Assembly: GCA_028292405.1 (NCBI GenBank)
Contig: JAQGMJ010000009.1
Location: 1-56,389 of the forward strand
Length of the DNA stretch: 56,389 nucleotides
Source of the DNA: Betaproteobacteria bacterium
Lineage (GTDB): Bacteria > Pseudomonadota > Gammaproteobacteria > Burkholderiales > JAEUOS01
Direction of reading: 5' to 3'
The notes under the pieces are model-generated. The model did not search any database. It had not been told where the DNA came from and saw only the letters and a list, made by a program, of their open reading frames with translations. Both the position numbers and the translations under genes were made by a program. Shown here piece after piece: positions 32,980-42,492 of this stretch (position 1 is the first letter of the stretch; each line of letters begins with the position of its first letter).

Positions 32980-34179
32980 TTACGCCGCTGCCTGTACCGC
33001 CGGCATCGCGTAGCTGCGCAGGCGCAGGGAAAACTCTTCAAGCGCATGGATGCCGGAAGCTTCGGCACGTGCGCACCAGTCCTGCAGGTCGTGCAGCAAC
33101 TGCTCGCTCGAGGTGGTGGAACGCTCCCACAGGCGCGACAGTTCTTCGCGCATCGCATACACCTTGGAAACCACGGCGGACTCGCCCAGCACGCGATCCA
33201 GCGTCGCCTTGTCGGCGGCATGCAGTTCATCCATCGGCTTGTGCAGGGCGCGGCGCGCGGTCTTGATTTCGTCGTGCGAGGCCACTTTGTCCTTCAGCGT
33301 CGCCACTTCCGAGCGCCAGGCGCGCTTGAGCGACTTGCCGTAGCGCTGCATCACATCGTAGCGGTTGGCGATGACGGCATGCAGGGTGTCCATGTCGCAC
33401 ACCGACTTGGCGGTGATGAACTTCGGCTTGGGGGCGATCTTTTTCACCTTGGCCCAGCCGACCATTTCCATCAGGCGGATGTACATCCAGCCGATGTCGA
33501 ACTCGTACCACTTGTTCGACAGCTTGGCCGAGGTGCCGTAGGCGTGGTGGTTGTTGTGCAGCTCTTCACCCCCGATGATGATGCCCCAGGGAATGATGTT
33601 CACGGAAGCATCAGCAACCTTGAAATTGCGATAGCCGAACCAGTGGCCCCAGCCGTTGATCACGCCGGCGGCCCAGAACGGAATCCACGCCACCTGCACG
33701 CCCCAGATCGCCATGCCCGGCAGCGGCCCGAACAGCGCGATGTCGATCAGCGCCATCAGGGTCACGCCCAGCTTGCCGTGGGCCGAATAAACGTTGCGCT
33801 CCATCCAGTCGTCCGGCGTGCCGTGGCCATAACGCTCCATGGTCTCCTTGACGCGGGATTCCTTGACATACAGCACCACGCCGGTCCACAGCACCTTGTT
33901 GATGCCGTGGATCTGCGGGCTGTGCGGATCTTCGATGGTCTCGCACTTGGCGTGGTGCTTGCGATGGATCGCCGCCCACTCCTTGGTCACCATGCCGGTG
34001 GTCATCCACAGCCAGAGACGGAAAAAGTGACTCGGGATGGCATGCAGTTCGAGAGCACGATGCGCCTGGTGGCGGTGCAGGTACACGGTGACGCCGATGA
34101 TGGTGATGTGGGTGAACACCAGGGCGACGGCGACCAGTTGCCAGAAACTCAGGTCGAACAAGCCGGAATGGAGAGTCAT
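32980..34179 (-). CDS. Fatty acid (acyl-CoA type) desaturase
   Basis: The protein has 399 residues. Membrane diiron desaturase with three His boxes: HRHQAH (about 35-40), HRKHH (about 72-76) and HNNHH (about 213-217). Two pairs of hydrophobic segments flank them. After residue about 250 there is a soluble helical extension of about 150 residues (KSLKRAWRSEVATLKDKVAS...). It inserts a cis double bond in membrane acyl chains, using O2 and an electron donor not encoded nearby. Such enzymes adjust membrane fluidity. Confidence 0.9.
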   Translation of the reverse strand: MTLHSGLFDLSFWQLVAVALVFTHITIIGVTVYLHRHQAHRALELHAIPSHFFRLWLWMTTGMVTKEWAAIHRKHHAKCETIEDPHSPQIHGINKVLWTGVVLYVKESRVKETMERYGHGTPDDWMERNVYSAHGKLGVTLMALIDIALFGPLPGMAIWGVQVAWIPFWAAGVINGWGHWFGYRNFKVADASVNIIPWGIIIGGEELHNNHHAYGTSAKLSNKWYEFDIGWMYIRLMEMVGWAKVKKIAPKPKFITAKSVCDMDTLHAVIANRYDVMQRYGKSLKRAWRSEVATLKDKVASHDEIKTARRALHKPMDELHAADKATLDRVLGESAVVSKVYAMREELSRLWERSTTSSEQLLHDLQDWCARAEASGIHALEEFSLRLRSYAMPAVQAAA

Positions 34180-34424
34180 CTAATTAAGCCTTTGCCGCGA
34201 GCGGCGAATGAATATCGACAAAAAATGCAGTTGGGGAACAAACGCGCCTGGATTTCTTGTCACAATTCGACCGGTTGGCGCAGCGGGCTCTCTTGTTGGA
34301 GCCACTCAAAATTCTATACGTCTAATATGACTCATTTTACGTGAAAAGCAAGGGTGAACACCGTCAAATTTCGTTACATAACGACGAATAGTTGCGCCCA
34401 ATGCAAATCCGCACCGCTTTTTGC
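34180..34424. other. Intergenic region upstream of desaturase
   Basis: Lies between the MscS stop and the desaturase start. It is more AT-rich than its surroundings and should carry the desaturase promoter on the minus strand. I see no gene or clear hairpin in it. Confidence 0.5.
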
Positions 34425-35855
34425 CTATTTTTCGGGCACTTTCCCAGCGTTTTGCGCTACGTTTTGCGCTACGTTTTGCGCGTCCTTTTCGCCCGCGCCG
34501 ATCTGGTCCGTTTGCTGCGGCGCAACATGCAAGTCCCCGGCGTTGAGAACCCGGACTTCCCGCTGCGGATAGGGGATTTGCACTCCATGCGCCCGAAAAA
34601 CCGTCAGAATCGCCAGATTGATCTCCGAACGCACGTTGTTGTTGCCGCGCTCCGGGTCTTCGATCCAGAACACCAGGGTCAAATCCAGGCCATCGGCGCC
34701 AAAAGCGGACAACTGCATTTTCGGCGGCGGGTCGGCCAGCACCCGCGGATGCGCCGCCGCGGCCTCGCACATGATCCGCGCCACCTCGTCCAGATCGCTG
34801 TCGTAGGCCACCGAAAGCTGTGTGTTGAGCGCCACATTGCGGCTGGTGTAGGAGTGGTTCAGCACTGGCGTATTGACCAGCATCTCGTTGGGCAGGATCG
34901 ACTCGGTGCCGTCCATCCCCTTGAGCACCGTGTAGCGGGTGTTGATATGCGTCACCGCGCCCTGGAATTTGTCCACCGTGATCATGTCGCCGATGCGGAT
35001 CGAATGGTCCAGCAGGATGATGAAGCCCGACATGTAATTGCTGGCGATACGCTGCAGCCCCAAGCCGAGGCCGACACCCAGCGCGCCGCCGAACACCGAC
35101 AGCACCGTGATGTCTATGCCCACCAGCGACATGCTCACCAGCACCGCCACCGTCACCATCAGCGCGCGGGCAAAGCGCCCGACGGCGACGCGAAAGCTCA
35201 TGTCCAGCGTCTCCGCGTTCATCAGGCGCTGCTCGAATACCGCCGAGACCCAGAGCGAGATCAACAAGGTCAGCGCGACGGAGAACACCGCCTGGCCGAT
35301 CAGCCAGAGGTTGACCGACTGCTTGCCGACGTGGAAACTGATCTCTTCGAGCAGCGCGATGATGTCCGGCGTCAGGCCGACCACATCGATCGCCACCGCC
35401 AGCCAGATGACGAAAGCAATCCAGCGCTCCCCCGCCTTCAGCGCGCTGCTCTCATGGAACACGTGACGCAACAGGTAGACCAGCGCGCGGATGCCAGCCA
35501 TCGCGTACAGCAGGGGCACCGCCAGATGCAGCAGGTGCAGGTGGGTGGCATTGAACTGCGGATAGCGCTCGAGTACGCCTCGCCCCAGCAGCACAAACCC
35601 CAGGGCAAACAGCGGAAAGGCCAGGCGCTGCAGCCCCTCGCGCCCCATCTGCAGGGAGCGCTCGGAAAGCATCGAAGGGGGTGCGCCGGCCACCGCGCCC
35701 TCAGCCGCATGCGCCGCGATGCGCCCGCGCAGCAGGCGCGCGCAATACCAGGCCAGCAGCAAGCACAGCACCAGCGTGCCGGCCTGCCAGAGCATCACCG
35801 GATTGCTCAGGTCCTCGCGCAGGTCGCCGGCTAAATGCTGGACGGAAACAGCCAT
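34425..35855 (-). CDS. MscS-family mechanosensitive channel
   Basis: The protein has 476 residues with about five to six transmembrane segments. The pore helix region contains VFGGALGVGLGLGLQRIASNYMSGFIILLD, the Gly/Ala-packed TM3 of MscS, followed by the beta domain (GDMITVDKFQGAVTHINTRYTVL) and the cytoplasmic vestibule (PYPQREVRVL). The C-terminal tail has a duplicated NVAQNVAQN made by an 11- to 12-base direct repeat. It protects against hypo-osmotic shock or acts as a small-solute channel. Confidence 0.92.
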   Translation of the reverse strand: MAVSVQHLAGDLREDLSNPVMLWQAGTLVLCLLLAWYCARLLRGRIAAHAAEGAVAGAPPSMLSERSLQMGREGLQRLAFPLFALGFVLLGRGVLERYPQFNATHLHLLHLAVPLLYAMAGIRALVYLLRHVFHESSALKAGERWIAFVIWLAVAIDVVGLTPDIIALLEEISFHVGKQSVNLWLIGQAVFSVALTLLISLWVSAVFEQRLMNAETLDMSFRVAVGRFARALMVTVAVLVSMSLVGIDITVLSVFGGALGVGLGLGLQRIASNYMSGFIILLDHSIRIGDMITVDKFQGAVTHINTRYTVLKGMDGTESILPNEMLVNTPVLNHSYTSRNVALNTQLSVAYDSDLDEVARIMCEAAAAHPRVLADPPPKMQLSAFGADGLDLTLVFWIEDPERGNNNVRSEINLAILTVFRAHGVQIPYPQREVRVLNAGDLHVAPQQTDQIGAGEKDAQNVAQNVAQNAGKVPEK

Positions 35856-35941
35856 CTGGATTTATTCATTCCTGGGAGCGTGCGCGAGTTTTCCCGGGTT
35901 TCCCGAGTTTTCCTTCCTCGCTGGATTCTTGCACAAAGCCG

Positions 35942-37255
35942 CTACTCGGACGGGGGATCCGCTACCAGTGCCGGCGCCGGCGCCGCCTTGCGCTCCATCA
36001 CGCAGGCGAAAAAGCCGTCGGTGCCATGCACCTGCGGCAACAACTCCAGCGCCGGCGCCGCCGCCGACTCGATCACGATGCCGCGCTTGGCCAGCACCTC
36101 CACCGCGTCGATCTCGGCAAACTCGGGATGCGCCGCCAGAAAAGCGTCCACCACCGCGCGGTTTTCTTCCCGCAGCAAGCTGCAGGTCGCGTACACCAGG
36201 CGCCCGCCCGGCTTCACCAGGCGCGCCGCCGCCACAAGAATCGCCGCCTGCTTCACCGCCAGTTCGGCAATGTCGCTCGGATCATGGCGCCACTTCAGGT
36301 CCGGATTGCGCCGCACCGTGCCCAGCCCGCTGCACGGCGCGTCGACCAGCACGCGGTCCGCGCGGCCGGCCATGCGCTTGACCTTGATGTCGTTTTCCGA
36401 CTCGATGCGCAGTGGGTGCACATTCGACAGACCGCTCCTCGACAAGCGCGGCTTGAGCTTGGCCAAACGCCCCGCCGCCACATCCAGCGCATAAAGACGC
36501 CCGCTGGAGCGCATCAGCGCCCCCAGCGCCAGGGTCTTGCCGCCGGCGCCGGCGCAAAAATCGATCACCATCTCGCCGCGCTTGGGCGCCATCAACTCCA
36601 CCAGCAACTGGCTGCCCTCGTCCTGCACCTCGACGCCGCCCGACAAAAACAGCGGGTTGCGCTGTAACACCGGCTTGCTCGCCAGACGGATGCCGTGCGG
36701 CGAATAGCGCGTGGCGACACCCTCGATCTCGGTCGCCTTGAGCTGCGCCAGCGCCTCGTCGCGGGTGTTTTTCATCAGATTGACGCGCAAGTCCAGCGGC
36801 GCCGCCTGCTTGAGTCCGCGCGCCAGGGCTTCGGCGGCTTCCTCGCCGCGCGTCGCCACCAGGCTGTCCCACAGCCAGTCCGGCAAATCGTTGCGCACCG
36901 CGCCCGGCGCCTCTTCGGCCTTCCAGCCCTTGATTTTCTGGATCAGCTCGGTTTCCTTCGGGCGCAGCAAGTGCTCGAGCTGTTTCAGGTTCATGCCGCG
37001 CACCCGCGCCAGCGCCGCCAGCGCCAGCTCGCGCGGGTACTCGCTGCCGGAAGCCGCCTCCAGGCTGCGCTTGTGGCGCAACACGGCATACACCGTCTCG
37101 GCCACCACGCCGCGATCGGCATGCCCCAGCTTGGGATTTTCGCGAAAGTATTCGGACAAGCCCTTGTCCGCCGCCACCGAGCTGGACAGTACCCCCGAGA
37201 GGGCACGGATCGCATGTTCGAAAACAAATATCGTAAGCTTCGGTCCGCCGGTCAT
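35942..37255 (-). CDS. RsmB/NOP-family SAM-dependent RNA cytosine-C5 methyltransferase
   Basis: The protein has 437 residues. N-terminal helical RNA-binding region (about 1-150), then a Rossmann methyltransferase: DFCAGAGGKTLALGAL (SAM loop), the catalytic motif DAPCSGLGTVRRNPD and the second Cys in YATCSLL. It methylates a cytosine in rRNA or tRNA. It resembles RsmB, but the true rsmB usually sits beside fmt; here it overlaps purN by 4 bases, so the exact target is uncertain. Confidence 0.9.
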   Translation of the reverse strand: MTGGPKLTIFVFEHAIRALSGVLSSSVAADKGLSEYFRENPKLGHADRGVVAETVYAVLRHKRSLEAASGSEYPRELALAALARVRGMNLKQLEHLLRPKETELIQKIKGWKAEEAPGAVRNDLPDWLWDSLVATRGEEAAEALARGLKQAAPLDLRVNLMKNTRDEALAQLKATEIEGVATRYSPHGIRLASKPVLQRNPLFLSGGVEVQDEGSQLLVELMAPKRGEMVIDFCAGAGGKTLALGALMRSSGRLYALDVAAGRLAKLKPRLSRSGLSNVHPLRIESENDIKVKRMAGRADRVLVDAPCSGLGTVRRNPDLKWRHDPSDIAELAVKQAAILVAAARLVKPGGRLVYATCSLLREENRAVVDAFLAAHPEFAEIDAVEVLAKRGIVIESAAAPALELLPQVHGTDGFFACVMERKAAPAPALVADPPSE

Positions 37256-37887
37256 GCCGCCACCACCAGTTGTTCTGCGCCCGGCAACTCTACCTTGACG
37301 ATGCCGTCGCGCACCTGCAGTTGGTTCGCCGCGAACCAGCGCACCGCGCGCGGATAAATCACGTGTTCCTGCTCCAGCACGCGCGCCCCCAGGGTTTCCG
37401 GCGTGTCATCAGCCAGCACCGGCACCGCCGCCTGGATGATGATCGGCCCATGGTCCAGTTCCGGGGTGACGAAATGCACCGTCGCCCCGTGCAGCTTGGC
37501 GCCCGCCTCCAGCGCCCGCTCATGGGTGTGCAGCCCGGTAAAAGCCGGCAGCAGCGAGGGATGGATATTGATCAGCCGTCCCTCGTAGCGCCGCACGAAA
37601 TCAGCGGTCAGCACCCGCAAAAAACCCGCCAGCGCCACCAGGTCGGGCGAAAACTCGTCGATCTTTTGCGCCAGCGCAGCATCGAAAGCCTCGCGCGTGG
37701 CGAAGTCGCGGTGCGGCAGGGCAACAGCTTCGATGCCGTGGGCGCGCGCCGTGGCCAAGCCAGCGGCGGCGCCCTGGTTACTGATGACAGCTTGGATGGT
37801 AACCGGCAGTTCCCCTGCCTCCTGCGCACGGATCAGCGCTTCCATATTGCTGCCGCGGCCGGAAATCAGGATGACGACTCTTTTCAT
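37252..37887 (-). CDS. purN: Phosphoribosylglycinamide formyltransferase
   Basis: The protein has 211 residues. It transfers a formyl group from 10-formyl-THF to GAR in purine synthesis. Motifs: ISGRGSNMEAL at the N-terminus, INIHPSLLPAFTGLHTHERAL (active His), VTPELDHGPIIIQ (catalytic Asp). The stop overlaps the methyltransferase start (ATGA). It is divergent from ribF. Confidence 0.97.
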   Translation of the reverse strand: MKRVVILISGRGSNMEALIRAQEAGELPVTIQAVISNQGAAAGLATARAHGIEAVALPHRDFATREAFDAALAQKIDEFSPDLVALAGFLRVLTADFVRRYEGRLINIHPSLLPAFTGLHTHERALEAGAKLHGATVHFVTPELDHGPIIIQAAVPVLADDTPETLGARVLEQEHVIYPRAVRWFAANQLQVRDGIVKVELPGAEQLVVAA

Positions 37888-37937
37888 AGGGGGCCGATTT
37901 TACCCGTTTACCACCCCGTTTGCGCTGCACAAAACGC

Positions 37938-37943
37938 TATAAT
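37938..37943 (+). promoter_or_regulatory. -10 element upstream of ribF
   Basis: Perfect TATAAT. The -35 at 17-base spacing (CCCGTT) is poor. A start near 37950 would give a leader of about 170 bases. Confidence 0.5.
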
Positions 37944-37955
37944 TCAAGGTTTTAC

Positions 37956-38072
37956 GTTGGGGAAAGACCGCTTTGGTCTGCGTAACGAGCCGAGAAGCGA
38001 ATAGCTCGCGAGGCCGTCGGCTCCAACATCAAGGGCTCGGTGTGGGTTCGCCATAGGGACTCATCAGCCGAG
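37956..38072 (+). ncRNA. Candidate structured 5' leader RNA of ribF
   Basis: A three-way junction can be drawn: closing stem GTTGGG (37956-37961) with TCCAAC (38022-38027); hairpin AGACC/GGTCT (37965-37979); and a longer arm GCCGA/TCGGC (37989-38021) with inner GCGA/TCGC. A further stem CTCGG (38036-38040)/CCGAG (38068-38072) follows. It does not match the FMN (RFN) riboswitch core or any other riboswitch that I recognise. The ribF start lacks a clear Shine-Dalgarno sequence. Confidence 0.4.
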
Positions 38073-38117
38073 AACACTCAACTTAAGCTTCGTCGGTAGT
38101 TTCCCACTTTCGCCACC

Positions 38118-39074
38118 ATGCTCGTCCGCCGCGATTTTTCGCGCCAGCCGGCCGCCTCCGTCGGCGGCACCACCCATGCCGTCACCATCGGCAATTTCGA
38201 TGGCGTGCACCTTGGGCACCAGGCCATCCTTGCGGAAGTGAAGGCGGCGGCGGCACGTCTGGGCATTCCCTCCTGCGTGGTGACTTTCGAGCCGCATCCG
38301 CGCGAACTGTTTTCGCCCTTGTCGGCGCCCACCCGCCTGTCGTCGCTGCGCGAAAAGTGCGAGCTGCTGTTCGAACACGGCATCGACCGGGTGCAGGTGC
38401 TGCGCTTCAACCGCGCCTTCGCCAACCTTTCCGCCGATGAGTTCATCGACCGCGTGCTGGTCAAGGGCCTGAACGCCAAGTGGGTGATGATAGGCGACGA
38501 CTTTTGCTTCGGCGCCAAGCGCAGCGGCGACTTGGCGCACTTGAAGCGCGCCGGCGACGCCTTGGGCTTCGAAGTACATGCGATGCACACGGTAAAAGCC
38601 GGTGAAGGCGAGAACGCGATGCGCGTCTCCAGCTCTGCTGTGCGCGAAATCCTCTCCGGCGGTGACGTCGGCCGCGCCGCCAAACTGCTCGGGCGGCCCT
38701 ACAGCATCAGCGGCCGGGTGGTGCATGGCGACAAGCTGGGGCGCCAACTCGGCTGGCCGACGGCGAACGTGGAATTGCGCCACAATCGCCCTCCGCTCAC
38801 CGGCATTTATGCCGTGCGCGTCGGGGGTCTGGGTCCGAAAGCGCTGGATGGCGTCGCCTCGCTGGGCATCCGCCCCACCGTCACCAACAGCGGCCTGGTC
38901 AAGCTGGAAGTTTATATATTCGATTTCGATCAGGACATTTACGGCAAACACATTCGTGTCGATTTCCTGAAAAAAATCCGCGACGAGGAAAAGTTTCCCG
39001 ACCTCGACAGCCTGAAAAAACAAATTGCCCAGGACGCCGACGACGCGCGTCGCTTTCTTGAAACCCTGAATTAG
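38118..39074 (+). CDS. ribF: Bifunctional riboflavin kinase / FAD synthetase
   Basis: The protein has 318 residues. N-terminal FAD synthetase (nucleotidyltransferase) with [16 protein letters not shown] and a later [10 protein letters not shown]-terminal flavokinase with [28 protein letters not shown] and the catalytic-Glu segment [15 protein letters not shown]. It makes FMN and FAD, cofactors for several enzymes in this window. No ribosome site is seen before the ATG, but the N-terminus fits the family. It is 20 bases upstream of ileS. Confidence 0.95.
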   Translation: MLVRRDFSRQPAASVGGTTHAVTIGNFDGVHLGHQAILAEVKAAAARLGIPSCVVTFEPHPRELFSPLSAPTRLSSLREKCELLFEHGIDRVQVLRFNRAFANLSADEFIDRVLVKGLNAKWVMIGDDFCFGAKRSGDLAHLKRAGDALGFEVHAMHTVKAGEGENAMRVSSSAVREILSGGDVGRAAKLLGRPYSISGRVVHGDKLGRQLGWPTANVELRHNRPPLTGIYAVRVGGLGPKALDGVASLGIRPTVTNSGLVKLEVYIFDFDQDIYGKHIRVDFLKKIRDEEKFPDLDSLKKQIAQDADDARRFLETLN

Positions 39075-39094
39075 TTCCGCATCTACCAAAGCTT

Positions 39095-41956
39095 ATGGCT
39101 GACTATAAAGACACCCTCAACCTGCCGGACACGCCCTTCCCGATGCGCGGCGACCTCGCCAAGCGCGAGCCGGGCTGGGTAAAAGAGTGGCAGGAAAAAA
39201 AGATCTACCAGGCGATCCGCGCCGCCTCCGCGCACCGCCCGAAGTTCATCCTGCACGACGGCCCGCCGTATGCCAACGGCGACATCCACATCGGCCACGC
39301 GGTCAACAAGATTTTGAAGGACATCATCGTCAAGTCGCGCAACATGGCGGGCTACGACGCGCAATACGTGCCCGGCTGGGACTGCCACGGCATGCCGATC
39401 GAACGCGAGATCGAGAAAAAGCACGGCAAGAACCTGCCAACGGAAAAAACGCAGGCCCTGGCCCGCGCCTATGCCGGCGAGCAGATCGAGCGTCAGAAGG
39501 TCGACTTCGTGCGCCTGGGCGTGCTCGGCGAATGGGACAACCCCTACAAGACCATGGCCTTCAAGACCGAGGCGGACGAAATCCGCGTCCTCGGCAGGAT
39601 TCTTGAAAAGGGTTACGTCTACCGCGGCTTAAAGCCGGTGAACTGGTGCTTCGATTGTGCCTCGGCACTCGCCGAAGCCGAGGTCGAATACGCCGACAAG
39701 GAAGACCTGGCGATCGACGTCGCCTTCCCCTTCGCGGAGCCGGAAAAGGTGGCGGCGGCTTTCGGCCTGCCCGCGCTGGCGAAAGACGGCGCCGTGGTGA
39801 TCTGGACCACCACCCCCTGGACCATTCCGTCGAACCAGGCGCTGAACATGCATCCCGAGTTCAGCTACAGCCTCGTCGATACCGGGCGCGGCCTCTTGAT
39901 CCTCGCCACCGACCTGGTCGCCGCGAACCTGGAAAAGTGGAAGCTCACCGGCACCACGCTGGCCACTACCGTGGGTGCCAAGCTTTCCGAAATCAAGTTC
40001 CATCACCCGCTGGCGAAAATGGACGCGGGCTACGACCGTCTTTCCCCCGTTTACCTCGGCGACTACGTAACGCTCGACACCGGCACCGGCATCGTCCACT
40101 CCGCGCCCGCCTACGGCGTGGAAGACTTTATCTCCTGCAAGTCGCACGGCATGAAGGACACGGAGATTTTGACCCCTGTCATGGGCAACGGCGTCTACGC
40201 CGAGACCCTGCCGCTGTTCGCCGGCCAGATGATCTGGAAGGCCAACCCGGTGATCACCGAAAAGCTCAAGGACTCCGGCAACCTGCTGCACGTCAACAAA
40301 TACGTGCACAGCTATATGCACTGCTGGCGCCACAAGACGCCGATCATCTACCGCGCCTCCACGCAATGGTTCGCCGCGATGGACACGCCGCCCGGCTTTC
40401 GCGGCAACAAGCCTGCCGAGTCACTGCGCGAGACCGCGCTGCGCGCCATCGACGCGACACAGTTCTTCCCCGGCTGGGGCAAGCAGCGCCTGCACAGCAT
40501 GATCGCCAACCGGCCTGACTGGACGCTCTCGCGCCAGCGCCAGTGGGGCGTGCCCATGCCGTTTTTCGTGCACAAGGAGACCGGCGAGCTGCATCCGCAG
40601 ACCCTGGAGATCCTCGAGGCCGTCGCCAAGCTGGTCGAGCAAAACGGCATCGAAGCCTGGCAGACGGTGAATCCCGACGATCTGATCGGCGCGGTCGGCG
40701 CCAACAGCACGGCCTACTACGAAAAGATCAAGGACACGCTGGATGTGTGGTTCGACTCCGGCTCCACCTTCCAGACCGTGATGGGCGGGCCAGGGGGCGA
40801 AACCAACGGCATGGGCTCGCACGGCCCGCAGTTGCGCTACCCCGCCGACATGTACCTCGAGGGCAGCGACCAGCATCGCGGCTGGTTCCATTCCTCGCTG
40901 CTGGTGTCGTGCATGCTCAACGGCCGCGCGCCCTACGACAGCCTGCTGACCCACGGCTTCGTCGTCGCCGGCGACGGCCGCAAGATGAGCAAGTCGGTCG
41001 GCAACGTGGTCGCGCCGCAAAAGATCAGCGACACCCTGGGCGCCGAAGTGCTGCGCCTGTGGGTAGCTTCCACCGACTACTCCGGCGAACTGTCGATCTC
41101 GGATGAGATTCTCAAGCGCGTGGTCGAGGCCTACCGCCGCATCCGCAACACCCTGCGCTTCATGCTCGCCAACACCAGCGACTTCGACCCCAAGGCCCAC
41201 GCCCTGCCGGTGAAGGAATGGCTGGAGATCGACCGCTATGCCCTAGGGCTGGCCGCCGAGCTGCAGCACAACGTGCTCGCCGATTACACCAGGTACGAGT
41301 TCCACGCCGCCGTGCCGAAAATCCAGATCTTCTGCTCCGAAGACCTGGGCGGCTTTTACCTCGACATCCTGAAGGACCGCCTGTACACGGCGGCCAAGGG
41401 TAGCCACGCCCGCCGCTCCGCGCAAAACGCGCTGTGGCACCTGACGCAGTCGCTGCTGCGCCTGATGGCGCCCATCCTCTCCTTCACGGCAGAGGAAGCG
41501 TGGCGCGAATTCAACCCCGGCGATTTGACGATCTTCCTGCACACCTACTACGCCTTCCCGCAGCCGGAAGACGGCCCCGAGCTGGCCCAAAAATGGGCGC
41601 AGCTGCGCACCGTGCGCGGCGAAGTGCAAAAGAAGCTCGAAGACATGCGCACCGCGAAAGAGATCGGCTCTTCGCTGCAAGCCGAAGTAGAAATCCGCGC
41701 GGCCGGCGACAAGCTCAAGGCCCTGCAGTCACTGGGCAACGACCTGCGCTTCGTGCTGATCACCTCCCAAGCCACCGTCACCCATGTCGACGACGCGGCG
41801 GCCGAAAGCATCAGCGCCACCACCAGCAAATACGCCAAGTGCGAGCGCTGCTGGCACTATCGCAGCGATGTCGGCGCCAACAAGGAACACGCGGGCCTGT
41901 GTGGCCGCTGCGTCAGCAACCTGTTCGGCCCCGGCGAGCCGCGGGCCCACGCCTGA
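39095..41956 (+). CDS. ileS: Isoleucyl-tRNA synthetase
   Basis: The protein has 953 residues, normal for class Ia IleRS. HIGH motif in [18 protein letters not shown], editing CP1 domain with [22 protein letters not shown] in [12 protein letters not shown], and a C-terminal zinc finger with CERCWHYR and CGRC. The stop shares a base with the lspA start (TGATG). Confidence 0.98.
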   Translation: MADYKDTLNLPDTPFPMRGDLAKREPGWVKEWQEKKIYQAIRAASAHRPKFILHDGPPYANGDIHIGHAVNKILKDIIVKSRNMAGYDAQYVPGWDCHGMPIEREIEKKHGKNLPTEKTQALARAYAGEQIERQKVDFVRLGVLGEWDNPYKTMAFKTEADEIRVLGRILEKGYVYRGLKPVNWCFDCASALAEAEVEYADKEDLAIDVAFPFAEPEKVAAAFGLPALAKDGAVVIWTTTPWTIPSNQALNMHPEFSYSLVDTGRGLLILATDLVAANLEKWKLTGTTLATTVGAKLSEIKFHHPLAKMDAGYDRLSPVYLGDYVTLDTGTGIVHSAPAYGVEDFISCKSHGMKDTEILTPVMGNGVYAETLPLFAGQMIWKANPVITEKLKDSGNLLHVNKYVHSYMHCWRHKTPIIYRASTQWFAAMDTPPGFRGNKPAESLRETALRAIDATQFFPGWGKQRLHSMIANRPDWTLSRQRQWGVPMPFFVHKETGELHPQTLEILEAVAKLVEQNGIEAWQTVNPDDLIGAVGANSTAYYEKIKDTLDVWFDSGSTFQTVMGGPGGETNGMGSHGPQLRYPADMYLEGSDQHRGWFHSSLLVSCMLNGRAPYDSLLTHGFVVAGDGRKMSKSVGNVVAPQKISDTLGAEVLRLWVASTDYSGELSISDEILKRVVEAYRRIRNTLRFMLANTSDFDPKAHALPVKEWLEIDRYALGLAAELQHNVLADYTRYEFHAAVPKIQIFCSEDLGGFYLDILKDRLYTAAKGSHARRSAQNALWHLTQSLLRLMAPILSFTAEEAWREFNPGDLTIFLHTYYAFPQPEDGPELAQKWAQLRTVRGEVQKKLEDMRTAKEIGSSLQAEVEIRAAGDKLKALQSLGNDLRFVLITSQATVTHVDDAAAESISATTSKYAKCERCWHYRSDVGANKEHAGLCGRCVSNLFGPGEPRAHA

Positions 41957-42423
41957 TGCGCCTGCTCCCGGCGGCCCTCACGGTGTTGCTGCTGCTGGTC
42001 GCCGACCAGTTGTCAAAAGCGGCGATCACAGCGCACTTCGCTTACGGCGAATCGGTGCCGGTGATCCCCGGCTTTTTCAACCTGGTGCTGGTCTACAACC
42101 CCGGCGCGGCCTTCAGCTTTCTTTCCGGCGAGTCCGGCTGGCAGCGCTGGTTTTTCATCGGCATCACCATCGCCGCCGTCGCGCTGATCATGTGGATGAT
42201 CCATCGCCACCGCAGCGACAAATTGTTCTGCTGGGGCCTGACCCTGATCCTCGGCGGCGCCGTCGGCAACCTGGTCGACCGCATACGACTGGGCCACGTG
42301 ATCGACTTCCTCGACTTCGTCTTCGGCAACTGGCACTTCTGGGCCTTCAACGTCGCCGACTCTGCCATCACCGTCGGCGCCGCGCTGCTGATCCTCGACA
42401 GCTTCCGCCCGCGCAGGTCCTGA
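41956..42423 (+). CDS. lspA: Prolipoprotein signal peptidase (signal peptidase II)
   Basis: The protein has 155 residues and four transmembrane helices. The catalytic aspartates lie in GGAVGNLVDRIRLGHVIDF and FNVADSAIT. It cleaves lipoprotein signal peptides at the inner membrane. The ATG overlaps the ileS stop by one base, giving translational coupling in the ileS-lspA operon. Confidence 0.97.
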   Translation: MRLLPAALTVLLLLVADQLSKAAITAHFAYGESVPVIPGFFNLVLVYNPGAAFSFLSGESGWQRWFFIGITIAAVALIMWMIHRHRSDKLFCWGLTLILGGAVGNLVDRIRLGHVIDFLDFVFGNWHFWAFNVADSAITVGAALLILDSFRPRRS

Positions 42424-42492
42424 GCGAGCGGCCAAGCCGCGCCTGATTTACACTGCCGCTATCGGACGAAGCAAAGAGACAAAGGCAGCACA

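Noticed and set aside
37956..38072. FMN riboswitch (RFN element) before ribF
   Set aside because: The conserved RFN core (AGGGCGGGG...GGCGGTAAT type) is absent. Kept only as an unclassified structured leader.
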